A stretch of DNA of 64,000 nucleotides, taken from the NCBI GenBank assembly GCA_964392245.1, contig CAYMOX010000010.1:30909-94908 (forward strand), given 5' to 3'. The notes under the pieces were generated by a model. It was not told the DNA's origin. It was given only the letters and a program-made list of their open reading frames with translations, and did not search any database. The stretch is from JAAUUJ01 sp964392245 (GTDB lineage: Bacteria; Cyanobacteriota; Cyanobacteriia; Thermostichales; Thermostichaceae). The translations under genes were made by a program, and so were the position numbers. This document shows, in pieces, positions 7,138 through 17,166 of the stretch. Numbering within the stretch: position 1 is the stretch's first letter; every line of letters begins with the position of its first letter.

Positions 7138-9402
7138 ATGCATGAAACTGATTTGCCCCTGAACGCGATTTTTCCTCGTTCCGTCTTATCCCTCAGCCGC
7201 GAACAGTTTGGCCCACAGGAGGACAATCCCTATGCCAACCAGGAACCCTTGGTCCTGAGATTCACAGAGAACAGCAAGCTCAAGCAGCTGCCCTCAGATC
7301 TGCGGGGTTCTGTATACATGGTAGGTCCGGCAGGTTCAATCGACTCTCCCCTGGCTCCGGGGAGCTCTGACCCCTACTTGGTGGATCCCACGCGCGATGG
7401 CACGATCATGCTCTATAACGGCGATGGCATGATTTATCGCCTGGATTTTGATCAACCGGAGCTGGGAGTGGTGTTAACCACGCGGTTGGCCGCCACACCC
7501 GACTATATCGCGGACGCCGTCACCCACACCTGTTCCCAGTATCAGGATCTGAAGTTTGAGAGCATCGGTATCACCCGCATTGGCTCTCTGGGTCTTCGCA
7601 ATCAATTGAATACCGCATTCTTGCCCATGCAGTTTGCCCACGAAGATCGCACCCGTTTGCTGCTGACCTGGGATATGGGCCGCCCCTATGAAATTGATCC
7701 CGTCACCCTGGAACTGGCTACACCCATGGGCTGGAATCACGAGTGGGAGACCGTCACCGACCTGGTGAATTTACCCTTTGAGCCCAAGCAACCTTTCCAA
7801 TCCATCCAAACCTGTGCTCACCCCTACTTTGATCCTTATCAAGAGAACGGGCTGGTGTTTACCACGAATGTGGGCCGCTCTCTTTCCAACCTGTTTTCCC
7901 AGATTATTCCCATCGGCTACCTGATCCAGGAAGGGCTCCGAGAGCTGCTGGGCCTGGCTCCCCCACCCCAAGAACCGCCCCCAGCCAAGCAGGACAGAGA
8001 ACCTGAAGCGACAGAGCCTACTCCTGCAAGTTCGACATCGCCTCAGCAGCCTCCAGTGGCAGCCAAGAAACCCCAATTCATCGGTGAATGGCTCAAGGAA
8101 TTCTTGGTGCTCCTGATCCAGCTGGTACGGGGCTTCCTGGAGTTCTTTTCCGGAAATTTTGTCGATCTGGTCATGTGGGATGGCATGAGCAACCTGCAAA
8201 AATGGCGCATCACTTATCAGGGCCGACCCATTGGCATTACCCAGACCACTCACCAGATTGGGGTGACGGAAGACTATATCTTGATTGCTGATACTGCCTT
8301 CAAGATCTCGATTGAGGAACTGTTACCCTCGCTGAAATCTCGCAAAGCACAAGGCATTGAAAAGGCGATTCGGGATCTGTTGGATCACCCTCAACTCTCC
8401 ACCTGTCCTCTCTACATTGTCAGTCGCCGAGATTTGCAGCCCGGGGTCTCCACGGTGGCCGCCCGCAAAGTCATGATCCCCTGGGAATCCGCCCACTTTC
8501 TCACCGAGTACAAAAATCCCCAGGGCCAGATCACGATCCATTTTTCCTTTGTCTGTGCCTGGGATGCTGGGGAGGCCGTCTCGGAATTTGATTATGAGGG
8601 ACCTGATGCCCCCAAACCCACTCCAGGGTTGCCACCCCTCTACGGGGTCCTCTACGGTCCCACGGATATCAGTCGTCTGGGCTACTACGTGATCCAGGGG
8701 GAAACCGGGGAGATCCTGGACCATGATTTTGTAGCAGATACCCAACTCACCTGGGGACCTGCCATCTATGCTTATCCCTATGGACAAGATTATGCCAGCA
8801 CCCCCAACCACATTTCGGATCTTTACTGGATCTGCCTGGGCTGCTGGCGCGAGCTTCTCCTCCCCCACATTCTGGATCTGTACCGGGATTATCCCAATCG
8901 CATGATTGCCCTTTCTCTGATTGAAAAAATGACCGAGCAAGGGCGTCCCTCCAACCTGCTTCACCTGCACTATGATCCCGAGGCTGTAGGACCGGATCGG
9001 TTGCGGCTGGTGGATGCCTATCCCTTCCCCGATGGTCACTATGTTCTGACACCTCAATTTATTCCCAAGCGGGAAGCTCCGAATTCCCATGAAGGGTACA
9101 TTGTGTGTCTGGTTCACTTTGGGGAGCGGACCCTACCCACTAAAGGCAACGAAATCTGGATCTTTGACGCCCAGAATCTAGAGCAAGGACCGATTTGCCA
9201 GCTCTGGCATCCCCAATTCCAAGTGGGATTTACGGTCCATTCCACCTGGATAGAAAAGCCGCAACGGCGAGCTGCTGATTATTTCATTCCCGTACAGGAG
9301 GATTATCAAACATTAGTGAAGCAACAGTCTCAGGACGTCCAGGATCTTTTTGAAGACTGGATCTATCCTGGAAAGATCCCGATGGGACCAAGGGATTGTT
9401 AA
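7138..9402 (+). CDS. Carotenoid oxygenase (RPE65 family) with large internal insert
   Basis: Non-haem Fe(II) dioxygenase family that cleaves carotenoids or apocarotenoids to aldehydes or ketones. The four iron-ligand histidines can be placed: His228 (CAHPYFD), His372 (THQIGVTEDYI), His468 (IHFSF) and His701 (VHSTW). The protein is 754 residues, against about 480-500 for typical cyanobacterial members. Part of the excess is an insert between the first and second histidine, at about residues 265-345, with a Pro/Glu/Ala-rich stretch followed by a hydrophobic helix-like segment (EFLVLLIQLVRGFLEFF). That segment could attach the enzyme to membrane. ATG 7138 is chosen; a GTG at 7099 would add 13 residues. 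Substrate unknown. Confidence 0.85.
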   Translation: MHETDLPLNAIFPRSVLSLSREQFGPQEDNPYANQEPLVLRFTENSKLKQLPSDLRGSVYMVGPAGSIDSPLAPGSSDPYLVDPTRDGTIMLYNGDGMIYRLDFDQPELGVVLTTRLAATPDYIADAVTHTCSQYQDLKFESIGITRIGSLGLRNQLNTAFLPMQFAHEDRTRLLLTWDMGRPYEIDPVTLELATPMGWNHEWETVTDLVNLPFEPKQPFQSIQTCAHPYFDPYQENGLVFTTNVGRSLSNLFSQIIPIGYLIQEGLRELLGLAPPPQEPPPAKQDREPEATEPTPASSTSPQQPPVAAKKPQFIGEWLKEFLVLLIQLVRGFLEFFSGNFVDLVMWDGMSNLQKWRITYQGRPIGITQTTHQIGVTEDYILIADTAFKISIEELLPSLKSRKAQGIEKAIRDLLDHPQLSTCPLYIVSRRDLQPGVSTVAARKVMIPWESAHFLTEYKNPQGQITIHFSFVCAWDAGEAVSEFDYEGPDAPKPTPGLPPLYGVLYGPTDISRLGYYVIQGETGEILDHDFVADTQLTWGPAIYAYPYGQDYASTPNHISDLYWICLGCWRELLLPHILDLYRDYPNRMIALSLIEKMTEQGRPSNLLHLHYDPEAVGPDRLRLVDAYPFPDGHYVLTPQFIPKREAPNSHEGYIVCLVHFGERTLPTKGNEIWIFDAQNLEQGPICQLWHPQFQVGFTVHSTWIEKPQRRAADYFIPVQEDYQTLVKQQSQDVQDLFEDWIYPGKIPMGPRDC

Positions 9403-9436
9403 ATGCCTGTCACTGAACTTCTCTGAGACAATTTGC

Positions 9437-12400
9437 ATGATTGCTTTATCCCATTACCAGATCACCCATAAACTCTCTGAGACCCGATATTCCCTGGTCT
9501 ATCGCGGCTATCACTCTGCCAATAGATTCCCAGTGGTACTTAAGCTGCTGAAGGATCCTTCTTACTCTCCTGATCGGGTGGCCCGATTGCAGGGAGAGTA
9601 CAAGATGCTATGTCAGCTTCAGGTGGAGGGGGTTATCCGTGCCTATGATCTGGAATGGGATCGTCAACATTTGGTGATGGTGCTAGAGGATTTTGGGGGG
9701 GATTCTCTTTCGCTTCTGGGTTTGGCGGGTCGTCTGGAAGTGGAATCGTTTTTAACTCTGGCCCTGGCAATCACTGAAATTGTCGGTCGGCTGCACGCTG
9801 CCCGTGTGATCCACAAAGACTTGAACCCCTCCAATATTCTGCTCAATTCCGAAACTGGCCAGGTGAAATTAATTGATTTTGGCCTCTCGACCTTTCTGTC
9901 CCAGGAAAAGCTTCCCTTTCAGTCTGTGGAATATCTGGAGGGAACCCTGGCCTATATCGCGCCAGAACAGACCGGGCGAATGAATCGGGTTCTGGACTAC
10001 CGCTCGGATCTCTATTCCCTGGGAGCAACTTTTTACGAGCTCCTCATCGGTCATCCTCCGTTTCCCCAGCTTGATCCGCTGGAATTGATCCACAGCCATA
10101 TTGCCCGACAACCTCCATCCCCCCAGCAACTCCGTCCAGACATCCCTGAGGTCCTGGCAAACCTGGTCCTGAAACTGCTCAGCAAGAATGCAGAGGATCG
10201 CTATCAGTCGGCCCAGGGCCTGTACAGTGATCTCCAGCGCTGTTATCAGTCCTACCAAACCCAAGGGCAGATCACTGCATTTCCTTTAGCGCAGGAAGAT
10301 GGTCCTCTGCGGCTGATCCTGCCTCAAAAGTTATATGGCCGTGATTCGGAGTTAGCCACCCTGCAAGCCTGTTTTGAAGCGGTGAGACAGGGGCAGCGAC
10401 AGTTTGTGCTCATCTCTGGGTATGCTGGGGCAGGTAAAACGGCCCTGGTTAATGAACTTCACCGTCCCCTGACAGCAGAGCGAGGCTGGTTTATTTCTGG
10501 AAAGTACGAGCAGTATAAACGCGACATTCCCTACTTTGCTCTGGCACAAGCCTTCGATGACCTGTGTGGGCAATGGCTGTCGGCAAGTGAAGACTGGCTC
10601 AATCACTGGAAACAGAGCTTGCTGCAGGTTCTGGGAAACAATGGCCAGGTGCTCATCGATATTATTCCTCGTCTCGAGTTGATCCTGGGTCCCCAACCGC
10701 CACGGGCCTCCGTAGGCAACCGCGAAGCTCAAAATCGCTTGATCCTCCAGTTTCAGCGTTTTCTGACTGCCATTGGGCAGCTGGGATATCCCTTAATCCT
10801 GTTTCTGGATGACCTGCAATGGGCAGATTCTGCGTCTTTAGATCTGATTCTTACCCTTCTGGAGGATCCCGATATTCAATTTCTGCTCGTCATCGGGGCT
10901 TATCGAGATAATGAAATTGATATTTTACATCCCTTAAATCGGACCCTTGCTGCTCTGGATCAGACAACGATTCCCGTGGAGCGCATTCATGTTCGCAATC
11001 TATCTCTAGCAACTGTCAAAGCCTGGATCGCGGATACGCTTCATGTTGCTCCTGCTGCCTGTCAACCTTTAGTAGAGCAGGTGATGCAAAAAACTGCAGG
11101 TAATGCCTTTTTTACTGCTGAGTTTTTAAAGTCCCTCTACGCCGAACAACTGCTTACATACAACTATACAAACCGCTATTGGGAATGGGATCTACAACAG
11201 ATTGAGGCTAAAGGGATCACTGACAATGTGATTGAACTCATGGCAGCGAAAATTGCCAGCCTCCCCGAAACCACACAACGGATCCTCAAGCTAGCTGCCT
11301 GTATCGGTAATTCTTTTGAATTGTCAATGCTAGGAATGATTGCTCAGCAGAGCATCGGCGGTGTTTTCCACCATTTGCAACCTGCACTGATGGAGGGGCT
11401 GATCAGTCCTACCCATCACCGCTTCACTCTTTATGCTCTGGAAGATGAGACCATTGCCGCCAAAGTGGGTTTTAAGTTTCTGCATGATCGAATTCAACAG
11501 GCGGCCTATTCTTTGCTTTCCCCTCAGGAACGAGCCGAGTCTCACCGTCAGATCGGGCTGCAGTGGCTGGCTTCGCTCCCAGAAATCGAGCAGGAGGAAC
11601 AGATTTTTGATCTGGTCAGTCATCTCAACGCTGGGATGGCTTGTCTGGTTCATCCTCAGGAAACCCTGCAGGCGGCAGATCTGAATCTTCGGGCTGGACA
11701 ACAGGCTCTGGCGCAAACTGCCTATGCCTCAGCCTTAACCTACCTGCGCCTGGGTCTTGATCTCCTACCAGCATCAGGGTGGCAAACCCACCGTTCCCTG
11801 GCCTGGGCACTGCACCTGCATACCCTGGAAGCAGAGTACCTGAATACCCATTTTCAGGCGGCGGAGGCCATGGTGGAGCCCCTGCTACAGCGTGCTCACA
11901 CCCCCCTGGAACAAGCGCGGGTTTATGAGATCCGGATCCTCTCGTTTATTGCCCAAAATCACATGCAGGAATCCCTTGACATCGGTCTCCAGGCCCTGCA
12001 CATGCTGGGAATTGAGTTGGTGGAGCAGCCACCTGAGCTGCCTGAAATTGCAACTTTAGCCCAGTTGCCCCCATTGCAGGCTCCAGAAAAGGCTGCCGCT
12101 CTCAAGCTGCTGGTGTATCTGCATGCTCCCGCCTATATCGCTGTTCCTGAGGTCTTACCCAAACTGGTCTTTACCACGGTGGATCTTTGCTATCGATTCG
12201 GCCATTCTCCCCTATCAGCCTTTGGGTATGCCTATTACGGCTTGCTGCAGTGTGGGGTCTTCTCCCAGATCGAGCAGGGATATGCCCTGGGACAGCTGGC
12301 TCAACAATTGTTGGATCAGTACGAACCGCGAGAAATTTGCTGCAAGGTTGAGGTGCTTGTCAACGCCTGCATCCGCCACTGGCGGGATCATGCCGCCCTA

Positions 12401-15310
12401 AGCACCCAGGGGTTACGCCAGGCAATCACCACCGGATTGGATACAGGTGATCTGGAGTATGCCTCCACCGCTGTCGCCACCTGGCATGCCAACAGTTTTC
12501 TGGTGTCGGAACCCCTGACCTCCATCCATCAACAACAGCAACATTACAAGAGTTTGCTCCATTCTCTGCATCAGGATTTTTATCTCAACTACTGCCTCAT
12601 CTGGGAACAGGTGGTCCTCAATCTACAGGGCAAGTCTGAGGATCCTGGGCGTTTGATCGGGGAAGCGTTTGACGAGCGCAGCATGATCTCCCACCTGGAG
12701 GAAACCAACAATTACACCTCCCTGTTTGTGGTTCACCTGGTCAGGGCCATGCTGGCTTTTTGGTTCGGGAAGTTTTCGCTGGCCTGGGATTGCCTGCAGC
12801 AGGCTGAGCCCTACCGTGCCAGTGTTGCTGGATTGCTGATTTCAACCCAATACCCTTTTTTACAATCCCTGATTATTTTACAGCTGCTTTCCGACTGGCC
12901 AGAGTCTTCTCACCCTCACCATTTGCAGCAGATCGAAGCCAATCAACACCAAATACAACGGTGGGCTGAGCATGCTCCAATGAACTTTCAACACAAATGG
13001 CAGTTGGTAGAAGCAGAAAAGCATCGTCATCAGGGACAGCTCCTCCCTGCCATGCAGGCCTATGAGAAAGCCATTCGAGAGGCCCGCGAGCATGGCTACC
13101 TTCAGGAGGAGGCTCTGGCCTACGAACTGGCCGCCCACTTTTATCTCGCCCAGGGCTTTGATGAAATTGCCCAAACTTATCTCACTCAGGCGCTGTATCG
13201 CTATGAGCGCTGGCAGGCGGTGGCCAAAGTCCAGGAATTGGATCAACGGTTTCCGATGTTGCGTCCCTCAGGTCAATCGAGAGAAACCCGCAATCGCTCC
13301 CGCACGACCTCCGATATGTCTCCCCTCTCGCAGTTGGATCTCAAAAGTGTTTTAAAGGCATCCCAAGCCCTGGTGGGCGAGATTCTTCTGGATCGACTGT
13401 TAACTCGACTGGTCCAAATCCTGCTGGAAAATGCCGGTGCAGAAACGGCAATTCTCCTCCTAGAGAGCCAGGGACAGCTGTGGATCGAAGCGCAGGGGAG
13501 CTTACAGGAGAACAACATTCAGGTTATTCAGCAGCAGCCCACCGCTGAGCAGGTGCCTCTCTCTGTGCTGAATTATGTCTATCGCAGTCGGACCAGTGTG
13601 GTTTTGGATCATGCCTGTCAGCAAGGCCGATTTACCCAGGATGCCTACATTCAACGGCAACAGGCCCAATCGATCCTCTGTGCCCCCTTGATTCACCAGG
13701 GGAAGTTTGGCGGCATTATTTATCTTGAGAATGACCTCACCACTGCCGCCTTTAGTGAAGAACGCTTGGAACTCGTGCAATTGCTTTCCAGCCAGGCTGC
13801 CATCGCCATTGCCAATGCTCGTCTGTATGCAGAAGTGAAAGAAAGTGAGAATCGGCTAACCCAGTTTTTAGAAGCAATGCCGGTGGGAATTGCTGTACTG
13901 GACGCCAAGGGCAAACCCTACTACGGTAATCAGCGGGCTGCTGAACTCCTGGGGCAGCCGTTCACGCAAGATTCAGCTCTCACCAATCAAGGTCATACTT
14001 TCCAGGTCTACCGTCAGGGTGAAGATACCCTCTATCCAATTACAGAGATGCCGATCCTGCGAGCGTTAGAGGGGGAAAGAACAGCGGTTGAGGATATGGA
14101 ACTGCGACAGGGAACCAAAACCATTCCCCTGGAAATCTGGGGAGCCCCCATTTACGATCAGCAGGGTAAGGTCGCTTTCGGGATGGCAACTTTTCAGGAT
14201 ATTACGCAACGAAGGCAGTCAGAGAAGATCCTGGCAGAATATAACCGCACCCTGGAAGCCCAGGTTCTGGAGCGGACCCAGGAGTTGCGGCATGCCCTAG
14301 AAGCATTGCAGGCCACCCAACGAGAATTGATCCTTTCAGAGAAGATGGCAGCCCTGGGTCAACTGGTGGCCAGTATTGCCCATGAGATCAACACTCCCCT
14401 GGGAGCGATCCGTGCCTCCATTGGCAACATTACCACTGCCATGAACCGAACTCTGGTGCAGATGCCTCCCCTGCTACAGTTGTTGCCCCCAGAACGTCAG
14501 GCTGATTTTCTCCGGATCATCCAGGCCCTGCGAGACAAGCCTCAGACCACTCTCTCATCCCGGGAGGAAAGGCAATTGCGGGGGCAGCTGACAGAGTCGT
14601 TGGAGCACTGCGGACTCGACAAGCCAGATCACCTCGCCAGCATTCTCGTAGAGATTGGGCTCACGCAGGATATTCAGCCTTTTTTACCGCTGCTAGAGGA
14701 TGCTCATCATGAGCCAATACTGGAGTGTATCCGCGATCTGGCCAGCCAATTGCACAATAGTGAAAATATCCGCCTGGCGATCGAGCGTGTATCCAAGATT
14801 GTCTTTGCCTTGCGAAGTTATGCCCATCAAAGCAATGTCGGAGATCAGGTGAGCGCCAATGTGGTGGATGGCATTGAAATCGTTCTCACCATCTATCAAA
14901 ATCTTCTCAAGCAGGGAATTTCTGTGATCCGGCACTATGATCCCCACCTGCCCGAGATCTGTTGTTTTCCTGATGAACTCAATCAGGTTTGGACTAACCT
15001 GATCCACAATGCCATTCATGCCATGAAAGGGGTGGGTCAACTCGATATCACCGCCACACGCATGAATGACCACATTCAGGTGCAGATTACAGATTCAGGC
15101 TGTGGTATTCCCTCCGAGATCCTTCCTCGCATCTTTGATCCGTTCTTTACGACCAAGCCCAGTGGAGAGGGCAGCGGTCTGGGTCTCGATATCGTCCGGC
15201 GCATTATTGATAAGCATCAGGGAACCATTCTCGTTGCCAGCGAGCCTGGCTGCACCACGTTTACAGTTACACTTCCCATCGGAGATCTCACTCCCGCGTC
15301 TTCAGGTTGA
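9437..15310 (+). CDS. Trifunctional Ser/Thr kinase / AAA ATPase / GAF-PAS histidine kinase
   Basis: 1957 residues. Domains in order: protein kinase (about 1-275; Lys36, catalytic loop HKDLNPSN at 126-133, DFG at 147-149), AAA ATPase (Walker A GYAGAGKT near 328, Walker B LILFLDD), a long helical/TPR-like region, GAF (about 1300-1455), PAS (about 1470-1590), coiled coil, HisKA with His1649 (AHEINTPLGA) and HATPase_c (about 1810-1950, GSGLGLDI). The order matches the large hybrid kinases (Hstk type) of cyanobacteria, which combine both phosphotransfer chemistries; the catalytic loop has HKD instead of HRD. ATG 9437 is preferred because upstream in-frame starts lie within the carotenoid oxygenase gene. 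Signal and target are unknown. Confidence 0.92.
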   Translation: MIALSHYQITHKLSETRYSLVYRGYHSANRFPVVLKLLKDPSYSPDRVARLQGEYKMLCQLQVEGVIRAYDLEWDRQHLVMVLEDFGGDSLSLLGLAGRLEVESFLTLALAITEIVGRLHAARVIHKDLNPSNILLNSETGQVKLIDFGLSTFLSQEKLPFQSVEYLEGTLAYIAPEQTGRMNRVLDYRSDLYSLGATFYELLIGHPPFPQLDPLELIHSHIARQPPSPQQLRPDIPEVLANLVLKLLSKNAEDRYQSAQGLYSDLQRCYQSYQTQGQITAFPLAQEDGPLRLILPQKLYGRDSELATLQACFEAVRQGQRQFVLISGYAGAGKTALVNELHRPLTAERGWFISGKYEQYKRDIPYFALAQAFDDLCGQWLSASEDWLNHWKQSLLQVLGNNGQVLIDIIPRLELILGPQPPRASVGNREAQNRLILQFQRFLTAIGQLGYPLILFLDDLQWADSASLDLILTLLEDPDIQFLLVIGAYRDNEIDILHPLNRTLAALDQTTIPVERIHVRNLSLATVKAWIADTLHVAPAACQPLVEQVMQKTAGNAFFTAEFLKSLYAEQLLTYNYTNRYWEWDLQQIEAKGITDNVIELMAAKIASLPETTQRILKLAACIGNSFELSMLGMIAQQSIGGVFHHLQPALMEGLISPTHHRFTLYALEDETIAAKVGFKFLHDRIQQAAYSLLSPQERAESHRQIGLQWLASLPEIEQEEQIFDLVSHLNAGMACLVHPQETLQAADLNLRAGQQALAQTAYASALTYLRLGLDLLPASGWQTHRSLAWALHLHTLEAEYLNTHFQAAEAMVEPLLQRAHTPLEQARVYEIRILSFIAQNHMQESLDIGLQALHMLGIELVEQPPELPEIATLAQLPPLQAPEKAAALKLLVYLHAPAYIAVPEVLPKLVFTTVDLCYRFGHSPLSAFGYAYYGLLQCGVFSQIEQGYALGQLAQQLLDQYEPREICCKVEVLVNACIRHWRDHAALSTQGLRQAITTGLDTGDLEYASTAVATWHANSFLVSEPLTSIHQQQQHYKSLLHSLHQDFYLNYCLIWEQVVLNLQGKSEDPGRLIGEAFDERSMISHLEETNNYTSLFVVHLVRAMLAFWFGKFSLAWDCLQQAEPYRASVAGLLISTQYPFLQSLIILQLLSDWPESSHPHHLQQIEANQHQIQRWAEHAPMNFQHKWQLVEAEKHRHQGQLLPAMQAYEKAIREAREHGYLQEEALAYELAAHFYLAQGFDEIAQTYLTQALYRYERWQAVAKVQELDQRFPMLRPSGQSRETRNRSRTTSDMSPLSQLDLKSVLKASQALVGEILLDRLLTRLVQILLENAGAETAILLLESQGQLWIEAQGSLQENNIQVIQQQPTAEQVPLSVLNYVYRSRTSVVLDHACQQGRFTQDAYIQRQQAQSILCAPLIHQGKFGGIIYLENDLTTAAFSEERLELVQLLSSQAAIAIANARLYAEVKESENRLTQFLEAMPVGIAVLDAKGKPYYGNQRAAELLGQPFTQDSALTNQGHTFQVYRQGEDTLYPITEMPILRALEGERTAVEDMELRQGTKTIPLEIWGAPIYDQQGKVAFGMATFQDITQRRQSEKILAEYNRTLEAQVLERTQELRHALEALQATQRELILSEKMAALGQLVASIAHEINTPLGAIRASIGNITTAMNRTLVQMPPLLQLLPPERQADFLRIIQALRDKPQTTLSSREERQLRGQLTESLEHCGLDKPDHLASILVEIGLTQDIQPFLPLLEDAHHEPILECIRDLASQLHNSENIRLAIERVSKIVFALRSYAHQSNVGDQVSANVVDGIEIVLTIYQNLLKQGISVIRHYDPHLPEICCFPDELNQVWTNLIHNAIHAMKGVGQLDITATRMNDHIQVQITDSGCGIPSEILPRIFDPFFTTKPSGEGSGLGLDIVRRIIDKHQGTILVASEPGCTTFTVTLPIGDLTPASSG

Positions 15311-15529
15311 GGATCTCAGCGGCAACCAAAGAGAGAAATTTGCATGGCAATTTGCAGGAGCATGGTCACCTCTGTGTCCGGCTCAGTTGACGCACCTCCT
15401 GGACTGCGGTTGGCAAGATGGTGGGCAGGGCCAGAAATTCTCAAATGCGGGCGATCCCAGAGAAGAGAGGAAAACCCTATGTCGGCTTTCTCCGGACTGA
15501 GATCCACAATAGAACAAAGGTCGACTTCA

Positions 15530-17149
15530 TTAGCCTTTCAAGGCTGCAGCCCAAACTGAAGGTACTTTCAGCCAGCTAGGTTGCGCTTCAAAATCTGTCA
15601 AAAGTTGAGCCATGGATCGAGCCCGGCGGTGATCTGCGAACCAGGGAGGTGTAAATGGGAGTCTCCAGGGGGCATAGACAATCGACTTTTGCGGGTGATC
15701 AAGCAAGAAAGTATTGTGAACCCAGCCGTCTCCGGAGGATAGTTCTTCAGCAGGATCCTGTAGGGGATAGGCACCCCAGGTGGTGGTCATAAGACTATAC
15801 AGAACAGCAGACCAGCAGTTGACGGCAATGCCTCCGTAGCGAAGATCGGCAATCGCTTGCTGTAACGTACTTTTTAAGTATCGGGAGGTTTGAGGATCAA
15901 TCAGGATCATGCAGGACAAGCTTCCCCACACATGATCGTTGACAAAGTCAACCGCTTGAACAAGAAAGTTCGAGGCATCCAGGGAAGGAAGACACACCTC
16001 TGCCAGAACCCCACAAAACGCCTCCGTCCGCAGTACAAACTCCTCTGGAAAGGGGGACAGATCGCGGATCAACAACCAGGGAAGTCCCTCAGAAGCATGG
16101 CTCCCTAACCGTTGTGCCTGAGGATAGTGCTCCCTAAACTGCTGGTGCCGGATTTCCGCTCCAGGAATAAAGGGGTGATAGGGGGAAATCTGATCCAGTT
16201 CCTGCTGGAGGCGGTTGAGCAACTCCTGACGTAAGGGCCATTCCCGAGAAGTGATCAGCACCTGAGGGGTATTGCAGTTAAAGCCGCCGTTAAAGGTGAG
16301 GGCACTAGCAATCTGGCGAGCCTGATAGCGCAGATCTTGAGCGGTCCAGTTACCCGGGACCACCAGAATCGGCGTGACACAACCCAGCTCTGCAGTCATG
16401 GGTTTGGGAGGAGAGAGGGATGAGATTTGGCTTTGCAATGCCTGGTAGGTGCGGGTCGATCCGGTGAGATGAATCCGCTCCACCAGAGGATGTTCACTCA
16501 GCCACTGCCCCATCTCAGCATCTCCGGCCACAATCGCCAGAAAGCCAGCCTGGATCAGAGGGGACAGGATGCTTCTGAGACAGGATTCCAGCTCCTTCAG
16601 ACAGGGGTTAAGCTTGAGCAGCGTAACGGACTGCTCCACAAAGAGTTGGTGTAACGCATCGCAGGGGGCTAAAGATGTCACATTCCCAGCACCCAGGACC
16701 AGAGTGACAGCTCCGTGATCAGGAGGATGTCGATACGATTCACCACGGCTGGGGGGATACTTTGGATCGATCCAGATCTCAGCCCGAAAGCCTGGCCAGA
16801 GGAGGGACTCTACAAAACTTGAGGGAAAAACCCGCACCGTGGCTTGACCATTGACGGCAGTGGAGGTGGGTAGAGACCGCTGGATCTGCTGCAGGCTCCC
16901 CATGAGCAGACGCACATAGCGACCTAAACTCATGGGACCCGTCAACCATTCTTCAGCGGCTCGATTGCAGTTGGGATCAATCTTTTTGATCCGACAGGCT
17001 TGCTCCACCCATGCCTGGGCGTGGACCGAGATCAGATGCAGGCATTGCTGTAATAGCTGCACACGCGAATGAAGATCCACCTGGACCCAGCGTGCTTTTT
17101 GCTGATGGAGGTGCCTTAATTGTGCTTGCAGCTCTTGTTCTGAGATCAT
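15530..17149 (-). CDS. Aldehyde dehydrogenase superfamily protein
   Basis: 539 residues with the ALDH fold: candidate general base Glu254 (MTAELGCVTP) and catalytic nucleophile Cys292 (GGFNCNTPQ), spaced about as usual (near 38 residues). It diverges from standard ALDHs elsewhere: the segment before the cofactor domain is long, and the region after Cys292 contains RTEAFCGVLAE, recalling the conserved E-x-F-G motif with Cys where Phe/Gly-type residues are common. Probably an NAD(P)-dependent oxidation or acylating reaction; substrate not assignable. It starts 17 bp after the end of the glucan phosphorylase gene on the same strand, so it is probably the last gene of that transcript. ATG at 17149. 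Confidence 0.75.
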   Translation of the reverse strand: MISEQELQAQLRHLHQQKARWVQVDLHSRVQLLQQCLHLISVHAQAWVEQACRIKKIDPNCNRAAEEWLTGPMSLGRYVRLLMGSLQQIQRSLPTSTAVNGQATVRVFPSSFVESLLWPGFRAEIWIDPKYPPSRGESYRHPPDHGAVTLVLGAGNVTSLAPCDALHQLFVEQSVTLLKLNPCLKELESCLRSILSPLIQAGFLAIVAGDAEMGQWLSEHPLVERIHLTGSTRTYQALQSQISSLSPPKPMTAELGCVTPILVVPGNWTAQDLRYQARQIASALTFNGGFNCNTPQVLITSREWPLRQELLNRLQQELDQISPYHPFIPGAEIRHQQFREHYPQAQRLGSHASEGLPWLLIRDLSPFPEEFVLRTEAFCGVLAEVCLPSLDASNFLVQAVDFVNDHVWGSLSCMILIDPQTSRYLKSTLQQAIADLRYGGIAVNCWSAVLYSLMTTTWGAYPLQDPAEELSSGDGWVHNTFLLDHPQKSIVYAPWRLPFTPPWFADHRRARSMAQLLTDFEAQPSWLKVPSVWAAALKG

Positions 17150-17166
17150 GGCTTCACCCGAATCGG

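Noticed and set aside
8323..9117. Minus-strand ORF of 264 codons inside the carotenoid oxygenase gene
   Set aside because: Its translation has no family pattern and the plus-strand frame carries the histidine motifs; it is a shadow of codon bias.
15311..15529. ORFs crossing the convergent gap after the hybrid kinase gene
   Set aside because: They run into the flanking coding regions in wrong frames and have no start signals; the gap has no clear terminator either.
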